64,000 nucleotides of DNA from an uncultured Collinsella sp. (GTDB taxonomy: Bacteria; Actinomycetota; Coriobacteriia; Coriobacteriales; Coriobacteriaceae): NCBI GenBank assembly GCA_900548255.1, contig URKH01000001.1:3253-67252 (forward strand), written 5' to 3'. Shown here one piece after another: positions 27,444 through 36,361 of the stretch (its first letter is position 1; each line of letters begins with the position of its first letter). The translations under genes were made by a program, and so were the position numbers. The notes beneath the pieces were generated by a model. It had not been told where the DNA came from and ran no database searches. It saw only the letters and a program-made list of their open reading frames with translations.

Positions 27444-27785
27444 CTACTCCCAGGCTCCCCATACATCGGGGCAATAACCGACGGTGGCCTTTTTGCCGTT
27501 GCGCACGATGGGCTCGGCTAGAACCTGCTGGTTCTCGAGCAACTTGTCGAAGCGCTGGCTAGGGGTGAGGTGCTGGATGAGCGCGAGCGTCTCCTCGTCC
27601 TTGGCCTTGGGGTTGAGCAGCTTGTCGATGCCGCCGACCGCCTGCATCACGCTCGTGAGCTCTCCTTTGCTCATCTCCTTTTCCTTAAGGTCGATAAACT
27701 GCACCTTGATGCGGCGCTCCTTAAAATAGCGCTGGGCCTTCTTGGTATCGAAGGACTTCTTGGTGCCAAAAATCTGGATATTCAT
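27444..27785 (-). CDS. ArsC/Spx-family protein lacking the catalytic cysteine
   Basis: 113 residues, taking ATG 27785 because the similarity begins with NIQIFGTKK. Thioredoxin-like fold of the ArsC/YffB/Spx family: FGTKKSFDTKKAQRYF (6-21), then LTPSQRFDKLL and the cis-proline strand AEPIVRNGKKATVGY. The family cysteine after the first strand is replaced by Ser11 (codon TCC) and the protein has only one Cys, near the C-terminus. It cannot work as a classical arsenate reductase; a regulatory or RNA-polymerase-binding role like Spx is only conjecture. Confidence 0.85.
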   Translation of the reverse strand: MNIQIFGTKKSFDTKKAQRYFKERRIKVQFIDLKEKEMSKGELTSVMQAVGGIDKLLNPKAKDEETLALIQHLTPSQRFDKLLENQQVLAEPIVRNGKKATVGYCPDVWGAWE

Positions 27786-27796
27786 GTTCCGCCGTT

Positions 27797-28420
27797 CTAA
27801 CGAATGAAGTTGGTGCGCTCGCGATCGGCTTCGGGGGCTTCGATGCCGGCAGCCTGCCCTGCCTCGATACAATGCAGGAGCCAAGCCATGTTCTTGCCGA
27901 TGTTGCGCATGGTGGCCAGGCCCTCGGCGTCCTGGGCGGCCTCGCCCGGCATGGCACCAAAGACGTTGTTCCAGTATGTGGAGGCCACCACGGGCATCTG
28001 GTTGATAGTGAAGTATTTGTTGAGTACATCGAAGGTGGTCGACGTGCCGCCGCGACGGGCGACGGCGACCGCGGCACCCGGCTTGTGCACAAAGGCCTTG
28101 CTGCCAGCATAGAATGCGCGGTCGAGAGCCGAGAGGATGCGTCCGCTGGGATGCGCATAGTAGACGGGGGAGCCAAAGACAAAGCCATCTGCCTGCTCGG
28201 CGGCAGCGATGAGCTCGTTCACCACGTCGTCGTCAAAGGTGCAGCGACCGCCAAGCTTGCCGCACTGACCGCAGCCGATGCAGTCGCGGATGGGCTTGGC
28301 GCCCAGTTGGAATACCTCGCTGTCGATGCCCTCGGCTTTAAGTTGCTCGGCGACTTCGGCGAGCGCGCGAGCGGTGTTGCCGTTTGCCTTGGGGCTGCCA
28401 TTGACCAAAAGAACCTTCAT
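27797..28420 (-). CDS. Iron-sulfur flavoprotein / flavodoxin-like FMN reductase
   Basis: 207 residues from ATG 28420 (the preceding codon is GTG), with GGGAG upstream. The N-terminal NGSPKANGNT (7-16) binds FMN phosphate. A compact cysteine cluster C47-x2-C50-x2-C53-x6-C60 matches the 4Fe-4S motif of iron-sulfur flavoproteins. FGSPVYYAHPSG is the second FMN loop. Likely a redox enzyme of anaerobes using FMN, partner unknown. Twelve bases upstream of the ArsC-like gene, so the two are probably one operon. Confidence 0.88.
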   Translation of the reverse strand: MKVLLVNGSPKANGNTARALAEVAEQLKAEGIDSEVFQLGAKPIRDCIGCGQCGKLGGRCTFDDDVVNELIAAAEQADGFVFGSPVYYAHPSGRILSALDRAFYAGSKAFVHKPGAAVAVARRGGTSTTFDVLNKYFTINQMPVVASTYWNNVFGAMPGEAAQDAEGLATMRNIGKNMAWLLHCIEAGQAAGIEAPEADRERTNFIR

Positions 28421-28494
28421 CACAAACTCCCTCTGCTGTTGGTGACTTCTGCAGAGGATTATCGCACGATGGGGGAGGCGGTGCGGGCGTGGTG

Positions 28495-30024
28495 CTAATC
28501 CAGTTTGGTGCCTGGCACCTGCACGGCTTTCCCGAGCAACACTTTGAGCTCGTTCAAAATGGAAACGGGCTGTCGGTCGACGGTATCCAGATGAAGCGTG
28601 GCCACGCGAAGGGGCGGCTGATATTCAAACGAGCCAAAGAGCACGGGAGAGCCCAGGAACCGCTCGATTTCCTTTGCGATCGCGTCGGTCTCTTCGGGAT
28701 CGAATTCGTCGAAAAGCGCCACGAACATCGGTCCGGTCGAGCGGAACAGACGACCCTTACCGCGCGAACAATCCATGAGGCAGGCGGCGCTCTCCGCCAA
28801 AACGCGGTCGCCTGCATCAAAGCCAAAGCGGGCATTGACCTGAGCGATATCGTCGATTTTAATGGCGACCAAGCCCGCCTTGCGCGCGACGCGACGCATT
28901 TCGCCAATGGCGTTGACCAGGGCGTGGATGTCGCCCAGGCCGGTCACGGAATCGGTCGTATCTGCCAAGCTGCGGTTGATAATCATGCCCACGTACATGT
29001 TGGGCTCGGTATCGGTGCCGTCCAAGCGGTAGCCCGTGCAGTCGCAAAGCACGTATGCTTCGGTGGCATCCATCACGCGATACTGCATGTAGTGGAAGTG
29101 CCACGTACCGTTTATCACCATGTCGAGCTCGGCGCGTACGTTGTCGCGGTCCTCGGGGTGAACGCGGGCAAGCCACAAGTCGAGTGAGTTGTAGGGATGC
29201 TGGGAGGGCAGGTCAAAATCGCGTACGGCATTAACCGACCATTGTGATTCGCCCGTATCGAGATTGAGGATAAACGGATAGCGCGTCTCGGAGCTCATAG
29301 AGATCGCTTGGAATACGCGGTCGTTGCACGGAAGCTGCTCGGCAATTGGGTGTGGCGGCGCGTCATTGTCTTTCGGTTGCTGCACACGATGCATAAGCTT
29401 ATAGCGATACATCTTGCGATCGGCATCCATCGTCATCTGGCGACGCGTGTCGCCGGCAAGTGGGTTGACGCGCGAGCAGCCAAAGCTAAAGCTAGCGATC
29501 ATGGGCGCCTTGCCACCTGAGCTCGCCTCGATCAGCCCGGCACGTACCTGCTCCAAGCGCTGCTCGAGTTCAGTCTCGTTTGCAGAGAGCGAGATAAGCA
29601 CAAACTTGTCTCCACCGATACGGAACAGCATCTCATCGTGCTCCATGGTTTCGGAGAGCGTGCGACAGATGCTCAGAATATAGCGATTGCCTTCGGCGTG
29701 GCCAAACCTATCATTGCAATGCTTGAGATGGTCGATGTCAATATAGGCGCAGGTGAAGGGGTCGCCTTTGCGCCAGAGCTGCTCGACGTGACGGTCGAGT
29801 CCGCCACGGTTGTCCAAGTTGGTGAGCGGATCGATATAGGCGTTGCACTCAAGCAGCTGGCGCTCTTGTTGCAGGATGGCATGCGTCTTTTGCAGTTGCT
29901 CACCAACGGCGCGTAGCTCAGCAGGCAGCACGGAAACATCGAGTTCGGCGGTCGAGACACCATTCGCAAGTCGCTGAAGATAGGCAATAATCGATTGCTC
30001 GCCCAAGCGATATGACTCGTTCAT
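28495..30024 (-). CDS. GGDEF-PAS-GGDEF protein, both GGDEF degenerate
   Basis: 509 residues from ATG 30024 with AAGGAGG nine bases upstream. Domains: N-terminal helical region, GGDEF domain (about 70-210) with the signature changed to GGDKF near residue 137, a PAS-like middle (about 245-360, RVHPEDR), and a second GGDEF fold (about 380-500) without the motif. The Glu-to-Lys change in the first signature suggests loss of diguanylate cyclase activity, leaving a GTP or c-di-GMP sensing role. Same strand as, and downstream of, the GGDEF/EAL gene. Confidence 0.85.
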   Translation of the reverse strand: MNESYRLGEQSIIAYLQRLANGVSTAELDVSVLPAELRAVGEQLQKTHAILQQERQLLECNAYIDPLTNLDNRGGLDRHVEQLWRKGDPFTCAYIDIDHLKHCNDRFGHAEGNRYILSICRTLSETMEHDEMLFRIGGDKFVLISLSANETELEQRLEQVRAGLIEASSGGKAPMIASFSFGCSRVNPLAGDTRRQMTMDADRKMYRYKLMHRVQQPKDNDAPPHPIAEQLPCNDRVFQAISMSSETRYPFILNLDTGESQWSVNAVRDFDLPSQHPYNSLDLWLARVHPEDRDNVRAELDMVINGTWHFHYMQYRVMDATEAYVLCDCTGYRLDGTDTEPNMYVGMIINRSLADTTDSVTGLGDIHALVNAIGEMRRVARKAGLVAIKIDDIAQVNARFGFDAGDRVLAESAACLMDCSRGKGRLFRSTGPMFVALFDEFDPEETDAIAKEIERFLGSPVLFGSFEYQPPLRVATLHLDTVDRQPVSILNELKVLLGKAVQVPGTKLD

Positions 30025-30062
30025 GATGAATAACCTCCTTGGGCAGAACAACGGTTTGTATC

Positions 30063-30093
30063 ATATCCCCAATTCGGTTTGAATTGGGGATAT
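30063..30093. repeat. Perfect 13-base hairpin between the two GGDEF genes
   Basis: ATATCCCCAATTC (30063-30075) pairs perfectly with GAATTGGGGATAT (30081-30093) across a five-base loop. It lacks a T-run, so it looks more like an RNA processing or operator element than a terminator. Confidence 0.7.
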
Positions 30094-30151
30094 AAGTTAG
30101 CTAATGGAGACAAATGTCCCCTTCGGCGGTGGTGTTTTGCGCGCGAGCGTA

Positions 30152-32869
30152 TCAGTTGTTTTTGCCACCATCGAGCAATGCCTCAAAATCATTCGCCGGC
30201 ATGGGGCGGTAGTAGAGGAAGCCCTGAGCGTAGCGGGCGCCCATGTGGCGTAGTATGTTTGCCTGCTCATTTGTCTCGACGCCTTCGACCACGACGGGCA
30301 GATGGAGCGACTGCGCCATCTCGAGCATCGATGACACGATCTGCGCGCTGCGGCCTTGATCGCGGTCGGTGGGCACAAAGGTGCGGTCGAGCTTGATGAC
30401 GTCGACGTTGACGTTCTTGAGCATCGCGAGCGTGGACTGGCCGGTGCCAAAATCGTCCATATAGGTCGAGAAGCCGCGGGTGTGCAGGTCGGCTGTCAGT
30501 TTGTCCACGGCCTCGGACTCCCCCGTATAAGCCGTCTCGGTGATCTCGATACGCATGAGCTCGGGCGGTAGGTTGTATTGGGCGGCGAGCGCCCCCATAT
30601 GTTCGGCAACGTCGCAGGCAAGGATATCCACGCGCGACACATTAAGCGAGACCGGAACCACGCGAAGTCCTCGATCGATGCGCCCGCGCAGCCACGAGGC
30701 GACACCCTGCCAAATGTACTTGTCGAGTGTCACCACAAAGCCGCTTTCCTCGAGTGCGGGGATAAACGTTGCGGGCGAAATGAGAGAGCCGTCCTTGTCA
30801 ATCCAGCGGGTGAGTGCTTCGGCGCCAATGATCTCGCCGGTTTCCATATCAACCTGGGGCTGCAGGTAGTAGGTGATGCGGTCGTTTGAGAGCGCATACT
30901 GGAACTCGGTGAGGGTGCGGTGAAACGCCACCTCGCGCTTGTATTCCTCGGGGCGAAAGACGGCGATGCGATCCTTAAAATCGTTTTTGGCGCGCCGATT
31001 GGTAAACATGGCCTTGGCCTGCGCGTCGATGGTGATTTCCTCGTTGGGGTCGATGGGGCAAACGCCCATGGACGGCCAGAAACCCACGCCGTCATCATGC
31101 TTGGCCACGGCGGCGCGAACGCGGTTATAGATTTGATGGACGGTGTTGTGCTCAAAGGGGATGAGAATGCAAAAGTCGTCTTGGCCCCAGTATCCTGCGA
31201 CGCCCATCTCGGCATTCTCGATGTCTTTGAGGACCGTGCCCACATCGGCGAGCACGCGGTCGCCCTCGGCCTGTCCGTGCCATTCGTTGAACAGTCGCAT
31301 ATGACCCATGTCGACGGTGGCGATACACCAAGCGGCGTCGCGCCTTGTCTTAAGAAATGCGTTGGCACGCCGCATAAACTCGCTGGGTCGATAGAGGCCC
31401 GTGAGCGTATCGATGCGTTCGGCGACGGCGCTTTTACGCTCAATCTCGGGTATGGGGAGGCTGTCGTTGGGTGCAAGCCCGCCGGCGGCGCGAAGACGAC
31501 GGTCGAGTTCGCCTAAAACAGCGGTCGCTTGATTGATTAAGCGCTCGTAAAAGGCCGGGACGACAAGACAGACGGGGGTAATGGTGTCGTTCGCGATTCG
31601 AACAGGAGCGAAAACGGCCTCTTTAAGATGATGGGTCAGTTGCTCGAATGCCTCGTGGTCCAGATCGTTGCTGAGCACGACGAACTGGGCGTTTCGCGAG
31701 CGGAAGACGCGACTTCTGCCGCGGGTGATCGATAGCATGCGGCCTGCGTATTCGGCGAGCATGTTGTCGACAGCCTCGGCCCCGTAGAGCTCGTTGAACT
31801 TTGCCGTGCCACAAACGCGGACCGCTATAAGCCCCGTCTCGCAACGGTCGCGACGGCAGGCATCGATAGCGTTGATCAGCATACGCTGCGTTCCGAGGCC
31901 CGTGGCGGCGTCGACGGTCTCGGCGAGTGAGTGGTTAACAAGTTCGCCGACATAGAGCGAGGGGGTATTTCCGTCGCCGTCGATGCGAAACCCGCGAGCG
32001 CGGCAGAGGACGTAGTCGCCCGCGGCATTGCGCATGCGGTACTGCATGACGCGGCGGTGTTTGGAGCCATTATAGATTTGGTCGATGTCGTTGATGTAGG
32101 CCTCAAGGTCATCGGGGTGGACGCGCGTTTTCCAGTAATCGTGGCAGTTGTCTACATGCTCAGAAGGAAGACCGAGATCGCGCAGGGCGCCTTGTGACCA
32201 TAGGGTGCGATGTTTGTCCAAGTTCTCGATAAAGCAATAACGGCCTTCGTTGAGCATCGAAAAGGCGTCAAAAACGCGATCGCTTATTTCGAAGTCGTCG
32301 GTGTGGACTTGCGCGATATTGCGTCGATCAAGATGCATGGCATGGCGTAGCTTGTAGTCGTACATGCGATGGTCGGCATCGAGTGTCATGCGATTGGAGG
32401 CTTCACCCAGGGCGGGGTCGGCGTGCGACACTCCGTAGCTAAACGAGTGAGGCATCTCGGAATCGTTGTTTTTGAGTAGGACCGTTCGGCAGTGTTCCAG
32501 GCGCTCGGCGAGGTCGTCCTCGGTCGCAATCGTAGACAGGATGGCAAACTCGTCGCCGCCTATGCGAAACGCCGCCTCGTCCACTTTCATATACAGCTTG
32601 AGATAGAGACTTACCTGCAAGATATAGCGGTTGCCCTCGTCATGCCCAAAGACGTCGTTGCAGTGCTTAAGGTTATCGATGTCGATAAATGCCATGGTCA
32701 CGGGCAGTTCCTGCTCCCAGATTTCCTCTAGGGAATGGGCAAAGCCGCCGCGGTTGCCAAGTCCGGTGAGCTGGTCGGTAAAGGCCGTCCTAATCAGATC
32801 ATCCTGACGCTCGAGAAGGTCACGGACGGTCTTTTCGAGCGTTTCGGTGTAATTGCTGGCGGTGTCCAT
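30152..32869 (-). CDS. GGDEF-PAS-GGDEF-GGDEF-EAL protein (c-di-GMP turnover)
   Basis: 905 residues from ATG 32869; ribosome site weak. Order: GGDEF (about 30-165) with intact GGDEF at about 101-105, PAS (about 200-330), degenerate GGDEF (about 345-470), another GGDEF fold (about 505-640) with GQDDF, and an EAL domain (about 660-900). The EAL has all key residues: EALTRW (about 681), LNVSR, EITETAY, MDDFGTG and EGVETN (about 860), so phosphodiesterase activity is expected. The first cyclase site lacks the upstream RxxD inhibitory motif (Lys instead of Arg). Confidence 0.88.
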   Translation of the reverse strand: MDTASNYTETLEKTVRDLLERQDDLIRTAFTDQLTGLGNRGGFAHSLEEIWEQELPVTMAFIDIDNLKHCNDVFGHDEGNRYILQVSLYLKLYMKVDEAAFRIGGDEFAILSTIATEDDLAERLEHCRTVLLKNNDSEMPHSFSYGVSHADPALGEASNRMTLDADHRMYDYKLRHAMHLDRRNIAQVHTDDFEISDRVFDAFSMLNEGRYCFIENLDKHRTLWSQGALRDLGLPSEHVDNCHDYWKTRVHPDDLEAYINDIDQIYNGSKHRRVMQYRMRNAAGDYVLCRARGFRIDGDGNTPSLYVGELVNHSLAETVDAATGLGTQRMLINAIDACRRDRCETGLIAVRVCGTAKFNELYGAEAVDNMLAEYAGRMLSITRGRSRVFRSRNAQFVVLSNDLDHEAFEQLTHHLKEAVFAPVRIANDTITPVCLVVPAFYERLINQATAVLGELDRRLRAAGGLAPNDSLPIPEIERKSAVAERIDTLTGLYRPSEFMRRANAFLKTRRDAAWCIATVDMGHMRLFNEWHGQAEGDRVLADVGTVLKDIENAEMGVAGYWGQDDFCILIPFEHNTVHQIYNRVRAAVAKHDDGVGFWPSMGVCPIDPNEEITIDAQAKAMFTNRRAKNDFKDRIAVFRPEEYKREVAFHRTLTEFQYALSNDRITYYLQPQVDMETGEIIGAEALTRWIDKDGSLISPATFIPALEESGFVVTLDKYIWQGVASWLRGRIDRGLRVVPVSLNVSRVDILACDVAEHMGALAAQYNLPPELMRIEITETAYTGESEAVDKLTADLHTRGFSTYMDDFGTGQSTLAMLKNVNVDVIKLDRTFVPTDRDQGRSAQIVSSMLEMAQSLHLPVVVEGVETNEQANILRHMGARYAQGFLYYRPMPANDFEALLDGGKNN

Positions 32870-33188
32870 GTTGTAAGCGGCTTTCTGAGGTCGGGGCGGA
32901 TGGCGTCGGGCGAGCTCGTAGTGTACACGCGTCGTTGCTCGGCGCCTTGCGTGTATCCAGGCCCCCGCCTTGCTGCGTTGTTGAGTTACTTTGCCGGCTA
33001 ATGTTCGCTGTTGATAACAGCTGAGTAGTATAGACAACAGTGCACAATTATATATGGGCGCACATGCTGTGGGCGGCTATTATTCGCCAAACGGCAACGC
33101 CTGGGTGCGCATGAAAAATGCGACTGAGTCGATATATGTTGACGGGTATACTTGTCCCGTTTTAAAACGCAGGAACGGAGATGGTCAC

Positions 33189-34058
33189 ATGGCACAGCCG
33201 GATACGACGCGCACGGTGGGGCTTGCGCTCGAGGGAGGCGGCTACCGCGGTATGTATACGGCGGGCGTGCTCGACGTTTGGATGGAGCGCGGTTTGACCT
33301 GCGACCATATGGTGGGTGTCTCGGCGGGCGCGGCGTTTGGCTACAACTTTAAATCGCGCCAGATCGGCCGTGCCATTCGTTACAACAAGGCCTATTGCGC
33401 CGACAAGCGCTATGCGAGCGTGACCAGCTGGCTGCGAACCGGCGATATGTTCAATGCCGATTTTGCCTATCACGAGGTGCCTATCGAGCGCGATCCCATC
33501 GACTTGGAGGCGTATCGCGCCTGCCCCATGCGATTTACGTGCGTGTGTACCGATATCGAGACGGGCAAGGCCGTCTACCACGATCTACCGTATGGCGACG
33601 AGCGCGATATCGAGTGGATCCGGGCGTCGTCTGCCATTCCTGTGGCGACGCGTCCCGTTGCTATTGACGGGCATAAGTATCTGGATGGTGGCGTGGCTGA
33701 TTCTATTCCCAGCGCATGGCTGTTTGCGCAGGGGTATGACCGCAATATCGTGGTACTCACGCAGCCGGCGGGCTTTGTGAAGCAGCCCAACAGCGTGATG
33801 CCCATGCTGCGGCGCGTGTTCCGTCACTATCCGGAGTTTGTTGCAGCGCTTGAGCATCGGCATGAGGTCTACAATGCCACGCTCGATGACCTGGCACGTC
33901 GAGAGGCTGCCGGGGAAATCTTTGTGGTGCGGCCGAGCGAATCGGTGAAGGTGCCGTCGCTGTGCCGCGAACCGGATGAGCTCGAGCGCATCTACCAGGT
34001 CGGCCGCCACGATGCAGAGGCGACTTTGCCGGCGTTGGAAGCGTATCTGGCGGGGTAA
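33189..34058 (+). CDS. Patatin-like phospholipase
   Basis: 289 residues; ATG 33189 chosen because LALEGGGYRG follows close behind, ribosome site GGAG about eight bases upstream. Oxyanion motif GGGYRG (about 17-22), nucleophile elbow GVSAG (about 45-49) and catalytic DGG (about 165, YLDGGVAD) are complete. Cytoplasmic serine lipase/acyl hydrolase of the RssA/YjjU group, which lacks a signal peptide. Head-to-head with the c-di-GMP gene; no operon partner. Confidence 0.9.
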   Translation: MAQPDTTRTVGLALEGGGYRGMYTAGVLDVWMERGLTCDHMVGVSAGAAFGYNFKSRQIGRAIRYNKAYCADKRYASVTSWLRTGDMFNADFAYHEVPIERDPIDLEAYRACPMRFTCVCTDIETGKAVYHDLPYGDERDIEWIRASSAIPVATRPVAIDGHKYLDGGVADSIPSAWLFAQGYDRNIVVLTQPAGFVKQPNSVMPMLRRVFRHYPEFVAALEHRHEVYNATLDDLARREAAGEIFVVRPSESVKVPSLCREPDELERIYQVGRHDAEATLPALEAYLAG

Positions 34059-34069
34059 GGGTCGCATAC

Positions 34070-34115
34070 GGAAAGCGCATCCCGGAATGGAGGCCCAAAC
34101 TGGGATGCGCTTTCC
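34070..34115. terminator. Bidirectional hairpin between patatin and thiE
   Basis: Perfect 14-base arms GGAAAGCGCATCCC and GGGATGCGCTTTCC, 18-base loop, placed between convergent genes. Confidence 0.75.
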
Positions 34116-34159
34116 ATTGCTGAAGATATGAGGCTGCGAATCAGCTGTTCGGCCTATGC

Positions 34160-34855
34160 CTATGCCTGCTGCCAGGTGTCGACAAGCTCCTTGGCTGCGG
34201 CATGGGGGTCGTCGGCGCTGCAGACGGCGCTTACCACAAAGAAGCCGTCGACGCCGGTGGCCTTAAGCTGCGGCAAGTCGGCCGTCTTAACGCCGCCGCC
34301 CACCACGATGGGCACGGGGCTTGCCGCGTGGAGTGCGGCAAGGTCCTCAAAGCTCTTGGTGATGATGGAGCCATCGGCTGCGCGTCCGCAGTCGCGCTTG
34401 GTCTCGGTCTCGTGGAGCGGGCCGATGCCCAGGTAGTCGACCAGACTCATGTCGGCGGTCTTGACGTACTCGAGCATTTCCTCGCAACGGGCCGAAAGGC
34501 CCACGATGGCGTCGGGGCCCAGCAGCTTGCGACAGACCTCGACGGGAATATCGCTCTGGCCCACGTGCACGCCGTCGACCGCAATGCCCTGCTCGCGTGC
34601 GGCGAGTACGCAGTCAAGGCGGTCATCGATCAGCAAGGCGACCTGACCGGTCTTGCCGGCCTGTGCGATTGCCTGCGCGGCGTCGCCGGTCAGCGCAATG
34701 ATCTCGCGGGCGCTTGCCACCTTGGAGCGCACCTGAATGCAGGTAAAGCCGGCGTCGAGCGCCTGGGCCACCACATCGCCCACGGGGCGTCCGAGGGTGT
34801 TTTCGGGGCCGAGCACCAGATAGGCCGAGATATCAAGGTTGTCGCGGATGCTCAT
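34160..34855 (-). CDS. thiE: Thiamine-phosphate synthase
   Basis: 231 residues, ATG 34855 overlapping the preceding stop (ATGA). TIM-barrel signature strings: IQVRSK, LLIDDRLDCVLA, VDGVHVGQSD, YLGIGPLHETETK, IVVGGGVKTADLP. It condenses hydroxymethylpyrimidine pyrophosphate with thiazole phosphate to thiamine phosphate. Length is slightly above the usual 210. Last gene of the TPP-riboswitch operon thiM-MTH1187-thiE; thiD is absent here, so HMP kinase must be elsewhere. Confidence 0.96.
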   Translation of the reverse strand: MSIRDNLDISAYLVLGPENTLGRPVGDVVAQALDAGFTCIQVRSKVASAREIIALTGDAAQAIAQAGKTGQVALLIDDRLDCVLAAREQGIAVDGVHVGQSDIPVEVCRKLLGPDAIVGLSARCEEMLEYVKTADMSLVDYLGIGPLHETETKRDCGRAADGSIITKSFEDLAALHAASPVPIVVGGGVKTADLPQLKATGVDGFFVVSAVCSADDPHAAAKELVDTWQQA

Positions 34856-35193
34856 CGTGCTTCCTCCTGCTTTTTGATCTGCGCTTCCATGCGCTTGAGT
34901 TTGCCGGTCATGGTGTCGGTAAATCCAGGTCGAATATCGGCTTTGAGCACGACTTCGGTTCGGATGCCCTTGTTCGCTAACACAAAGGTCGCGTCGCGCA
35001 CGACCTGCATGACCTCGTCCCAGTCGCCCTCGATCTCGGTGAACATCGAGGTGGTGCGGTTGGGAAGGCCGCTCTCGCGAATGACGCGCACGACCTCGGC
35101 GACCTCGGCGGACAGTTCATCGCCGGTGCCGCACGGGGCGATGGCCACAGCGACGAGCGTGTTCATGCCGGCATTGGTTGCGGGCTCGGACAT
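34852..35193 (-). CDS. MTH1187/YkoF-type thiamine-binding protein
   Basis: 113 residues, ATG 35193 with GAGGAGG upstream (that site lies over the thiM stop). Strands and motifs of the MTH1187 (DUF77) family: VAVAIAPCGTGDELSAEVAEVV, TTSMFTEIEGDWDEVMQVV and VLKADIRPG. Family members bind thiamine or precursors. Genes of the family often sit with thiamine uptake or salvage genes, as here between thiM and thiE, so a salvage role is likely. Overlaps thiE by four bases. Confidence 0.9.
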   Translation of the reverse strand: MSEPATNAGMNTLVAVAIAPCGTGDELSAEVAEVVRVIRESGLPNRTTSMFTEIEGDWDEVMQVVRDATFVLANKGIRTEVVLKADIRPGFTDTMTGKLKRMEAQIKKQEEAR

Positions 35194-35196
35194 GGC

Positions 35197-36036
35197 TTAT
35201 GCCTCCTCGAGCTCGAGTTGGTTATCGGCGATGTCTTGGGCGGTTGCGCGGTAGAGCTCGTCGATAAAGGCGACCTTAAAGCTTGCCGGGGCATCGGCGA
35301 CGGCGGCGGCACGCGTGCCGGCGACGTTGTAGACGGCGGTACCGCAGACGGCTGCCGTAAACGGATCGGCAGCGCAGGCGTACACGGCCAGCACGCCGCC
35401 CTGCGAGCAACCGCAGCCGGTAATCTTGGACATGAGCGGGCTGCCGCCGTGGGATTTGGCCACGGTCGTGCCGTCGGTAATCAGGTCGACTTCGCCCGAG
35501 ACCACAACGGCGCCGCCGGTGTAGCGAGCGAGCGCCACGGCGGCATCGCGGGCGGCGTCGACCGTGTCGGTGGTATCGACACCACGTACGCGGCTCAGAT
35601 CGGCCGACTCACCCTCAAGACCCCACAGGCCGGAGAGTGCGATGATCTCGGAGGCGTTGCCGCGTACGATGGCGGGCTTGTACTGCTTGAGCTCGTTTAC
35701 CAGCTGGGTGCGCAGGCTACCGATGCCCAGACCCACCGGATCGAGCACCCAGGGCTTGCCGGCGTCGTGTGCCGCCTTGGCCGCGCGGGGAATCGTCTGC
35801 TCGTAGATGGGGAAGAGCGTGCCCATGTTGAGATAGATGGCGGCGCCGCCGGCAACGAGCGCCTCGCCCTCGTCGGGCAGATAGACCATGGCGGCCGAAC
35901 CGCCCACGGCGAGCTGCGCGTTGGCGACAAAGTCGATCGTCACCGTGTTGGTGATGGAGCCGGCCATCGGATTGGTGGCTCGAATCTCCTCTACGGCCTT
36001 GACCATATGTTGCTTAAGCTGTTCCGAATCAATCAC
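35197..36036 (-). CDS. thiM: Hydroxyethylthiazole kinase
   Basis: 279 residues from GTG 36036, with AAGGAGG eight bases upstream; no in-frame ATG fits. ThiM motifs: NPMAGSITNTVTIDFVANAQLAVGGSAAM (near residues 21-49) in part, PWVLDPVGLG, VRGNASEIIAL and KITGCGCSQGG (catalytic Cys and anion hole). It phosphorylates the thiazole alcohol for salvage to thiamine. First gene of the operon and directly behind a TPP riboswitch. Confidence 0.96.
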   Translation of the reverse strand: MIDSEQLKQHMVKAVEEIRATNPMAGSITNTVTIDFVANAQLAVGGSAAMVYLPDEGEALVAGGAAIYLNMGTLFPIYEQTIPRAAKAAHDAGKPWVLDPVGLGIGSLRTQLVNELKQYKPAIVRGNASEIIALSGLWGLEGESADLSRVRGVDTTDTVDAARDAAVALARYTGGAVVVSGEVDLITDGTTVAKSHGGSPLMSKITGCGCSQGGVLAVYACAADPFTAAVCGTAVYNVAGTRAAAVADAPASFKVAFIDELYRATAQDIADNQLELEEA

Positions 36037-36060
36037 TGCACATGCCTCCTTGGCATAGAA

Positions 36061-36089
36061 AAGGGGCGCTGTGCATAGACAGCGCCCCT
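36061..36089 (-). terminator. Riboswitch expression-platform terminator
   Basis: Stem AGGGGCGCTGT with complement ACAGCGCCCCT around GCATAG; on the minus strand it is followed by TTTTCT, 20 bases before the thiM ribosome site. It is the off-state terminator of the TPP riboswitch. Confidence 0.88.
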
Positions 36090-36092
36090 GTA

Positions 36093-36192
36093 AAGGCGGC
36101 ATGCTCCCTACGCCAGCATTAACTGACAGGTTCAAAGGATTGGGCCCTATGCCCTCTCAGCCTTGTGGTTTGCACCGCCGGCACTCCCGCAT
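36093..36192 (-). promoter_or_regulatory. TPP riboswitch (THI element)
   Basis: On the minus strand the conserved strings follow in order: GCGGGAGTGCC, AAGGCTGAGAGGG, GAACCTGTCAGTTAATGC and TGGCGTAGGGA. The CTGAGA box and the ACCTG...GTAGGGA half are diagnostic for thiamine-pyrophosphate aptamers. The aptamer is followed by a Rho-independent terminator and thiM, so thiamine pyrophosphate is expected to shut off transcription of thiM-MTH1187-thiE. Confidence 0.95.
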
Positions 36193-36219
36193 CGAATCTG
36201 TTGTTCCCTATACTAGCGC

Positions 36220-36321
36220 ACCTGCCAATATGGGACAGGTTTATTTTGGCAGGTGGCAACAGGGGCGCTGCATTTTCCCAGATAAAACCTGCCAAGATAA
36301 ACCTGTCCCTTATTGGCAGGT
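36220..36321. repeat. 102-base inverted repeat with dispersed-repeat copy 2
   Basis: Outer arms of 35 bases (36220-36254 and 36287-36321) match as an inverted repeat at 33 of 35 positions. The right 51 bases (36271-36321, complement) match 16898-16948. It lies between the TPP riboswitch promoter region and the HAD gene, ending next to a TACAAT -10 box (36325-36330). Confidence 0.9.
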
Positions 36322-36361
36322 CGTTACAATAGACGGGATAAAGAATGACCGAGGGGACCTT

